From: Allobrachymonas sp.
GTDB lineage: Bacteria > Pseudomonadota > Gammaproteobacteria > Burkholderiales > Burkholderiaceae_C
Assembly: GCA_018054915.1 (NCBI GenBank)
Contig: JAGPIR010000012.1
Span: forward strand, 1-14,327
DNA: 14,327 nt
Direction: 5' to 3'
The notes beneath the pieces were generated by a model. That model saw only the letters and a list, made by a program, of their open reading frames with translations. It was not told the origin of the DNA and made no database searches. The translations under genes and the position numbers were made by a program. Of the stretch, positions 14,238-14,327 are shown piece by piece (the stretch's first letter is position 1; each line of letters begins with the position of its first letter).

Positions 14238-14327
14238 AAGTGAGGTCAAAGTCTGCCATGTGTGCCACCGAGTCGCGCGAAGGCGAACGCGAAGGCCGAC
14301 CAGTGAGGGCAAACCGGAAAGAGGCTG

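Noticed and set aside
1..14327. Mobile elements, CRISPR, tRNA, rRNA, toxin-antitoxin or defence genes
   Set aside because: No terminal repeats, spaced repeats, cloverleaf structures or small paired genes were visible. All long coding regions are housekeeping families.

Overview
The window reads as ordinary chromosomal DNA of a betaproteobacterium. Protein sequences and gene content point to Burkholderiales, most likely family Alcaligenaceae (Bordetella/Achromobacter/Alcaligenes/Advenella relatives). This placement is inferred from remembered protein similarity, not from a search. Base composition looks moderately GC-rich and even throughout. I see no transposase, integrase, phage gene, CRISPR array, tRNA or rRNA.

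Region 1 (1-6566, minus strand) is a phosphate-starvation locus. Read in the direction of transcription it holds pstS2 (soluble phosphate-binding protein), a strong terminator, a near-perfect Pho box with a well-placed -10 element, and then pstS1 (lipoprotein phosphate-binding protein), pstC, pstA, pstB, phoU and phoB. The last 31 bases may hold the first codons of phoR. PstS captures periplasmic phosphate, PstC/PstA form the channel, and PstB powers it. PhoU links transporter state to the PhoR/PhoB two-component system, and PhoB-P binds the Pho box at 5418-5435. The locus is therefore a closed autoregulatory loop. ppx (6783-8291, plus strand) is divergent from pstS2. It encodes exopolyphosphatase, which releases phosphate from stored polyphosphate, so the theme continues across the divergent promoter region.

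Region 2 (8322-8954): a bidirectional terminator separates ppx from the convergent sodB, an iron-type superoxide dismutase. The 321-base gap upstream of sodB carries two operator-like inverted repeats. Region 3 (9276-10634, plus strand) is a stand-alone TrpB2-type tryptophan synthase beta-like enzyme with no trpA or other trp gene nearby.

Region 4 (10659-14219) is RNA-related: queA (queuosine at tRNA position 34, plus strand), then convergently a GTG-started YtqB/MnmM-type methyltransferase (probable tRNA wobble-uridine modification) that follows an RhlE-type DEAD-box RNA helicase with a long basic, low-complexity tail. The helicase and methyltransferase are 33 bases apart and may be cotranscribed.

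I do not see a convincing new biological system. The points most worth a second look are the unequal tandem PstS pair (one soluble, one lipid-anchored, each apparently its own transcription unit), the palindromes upstream of pstS2, sodB and the TrpB2 gene, the orphan TrpB2, and the pairing of two wobble-position tRNA modification genes.
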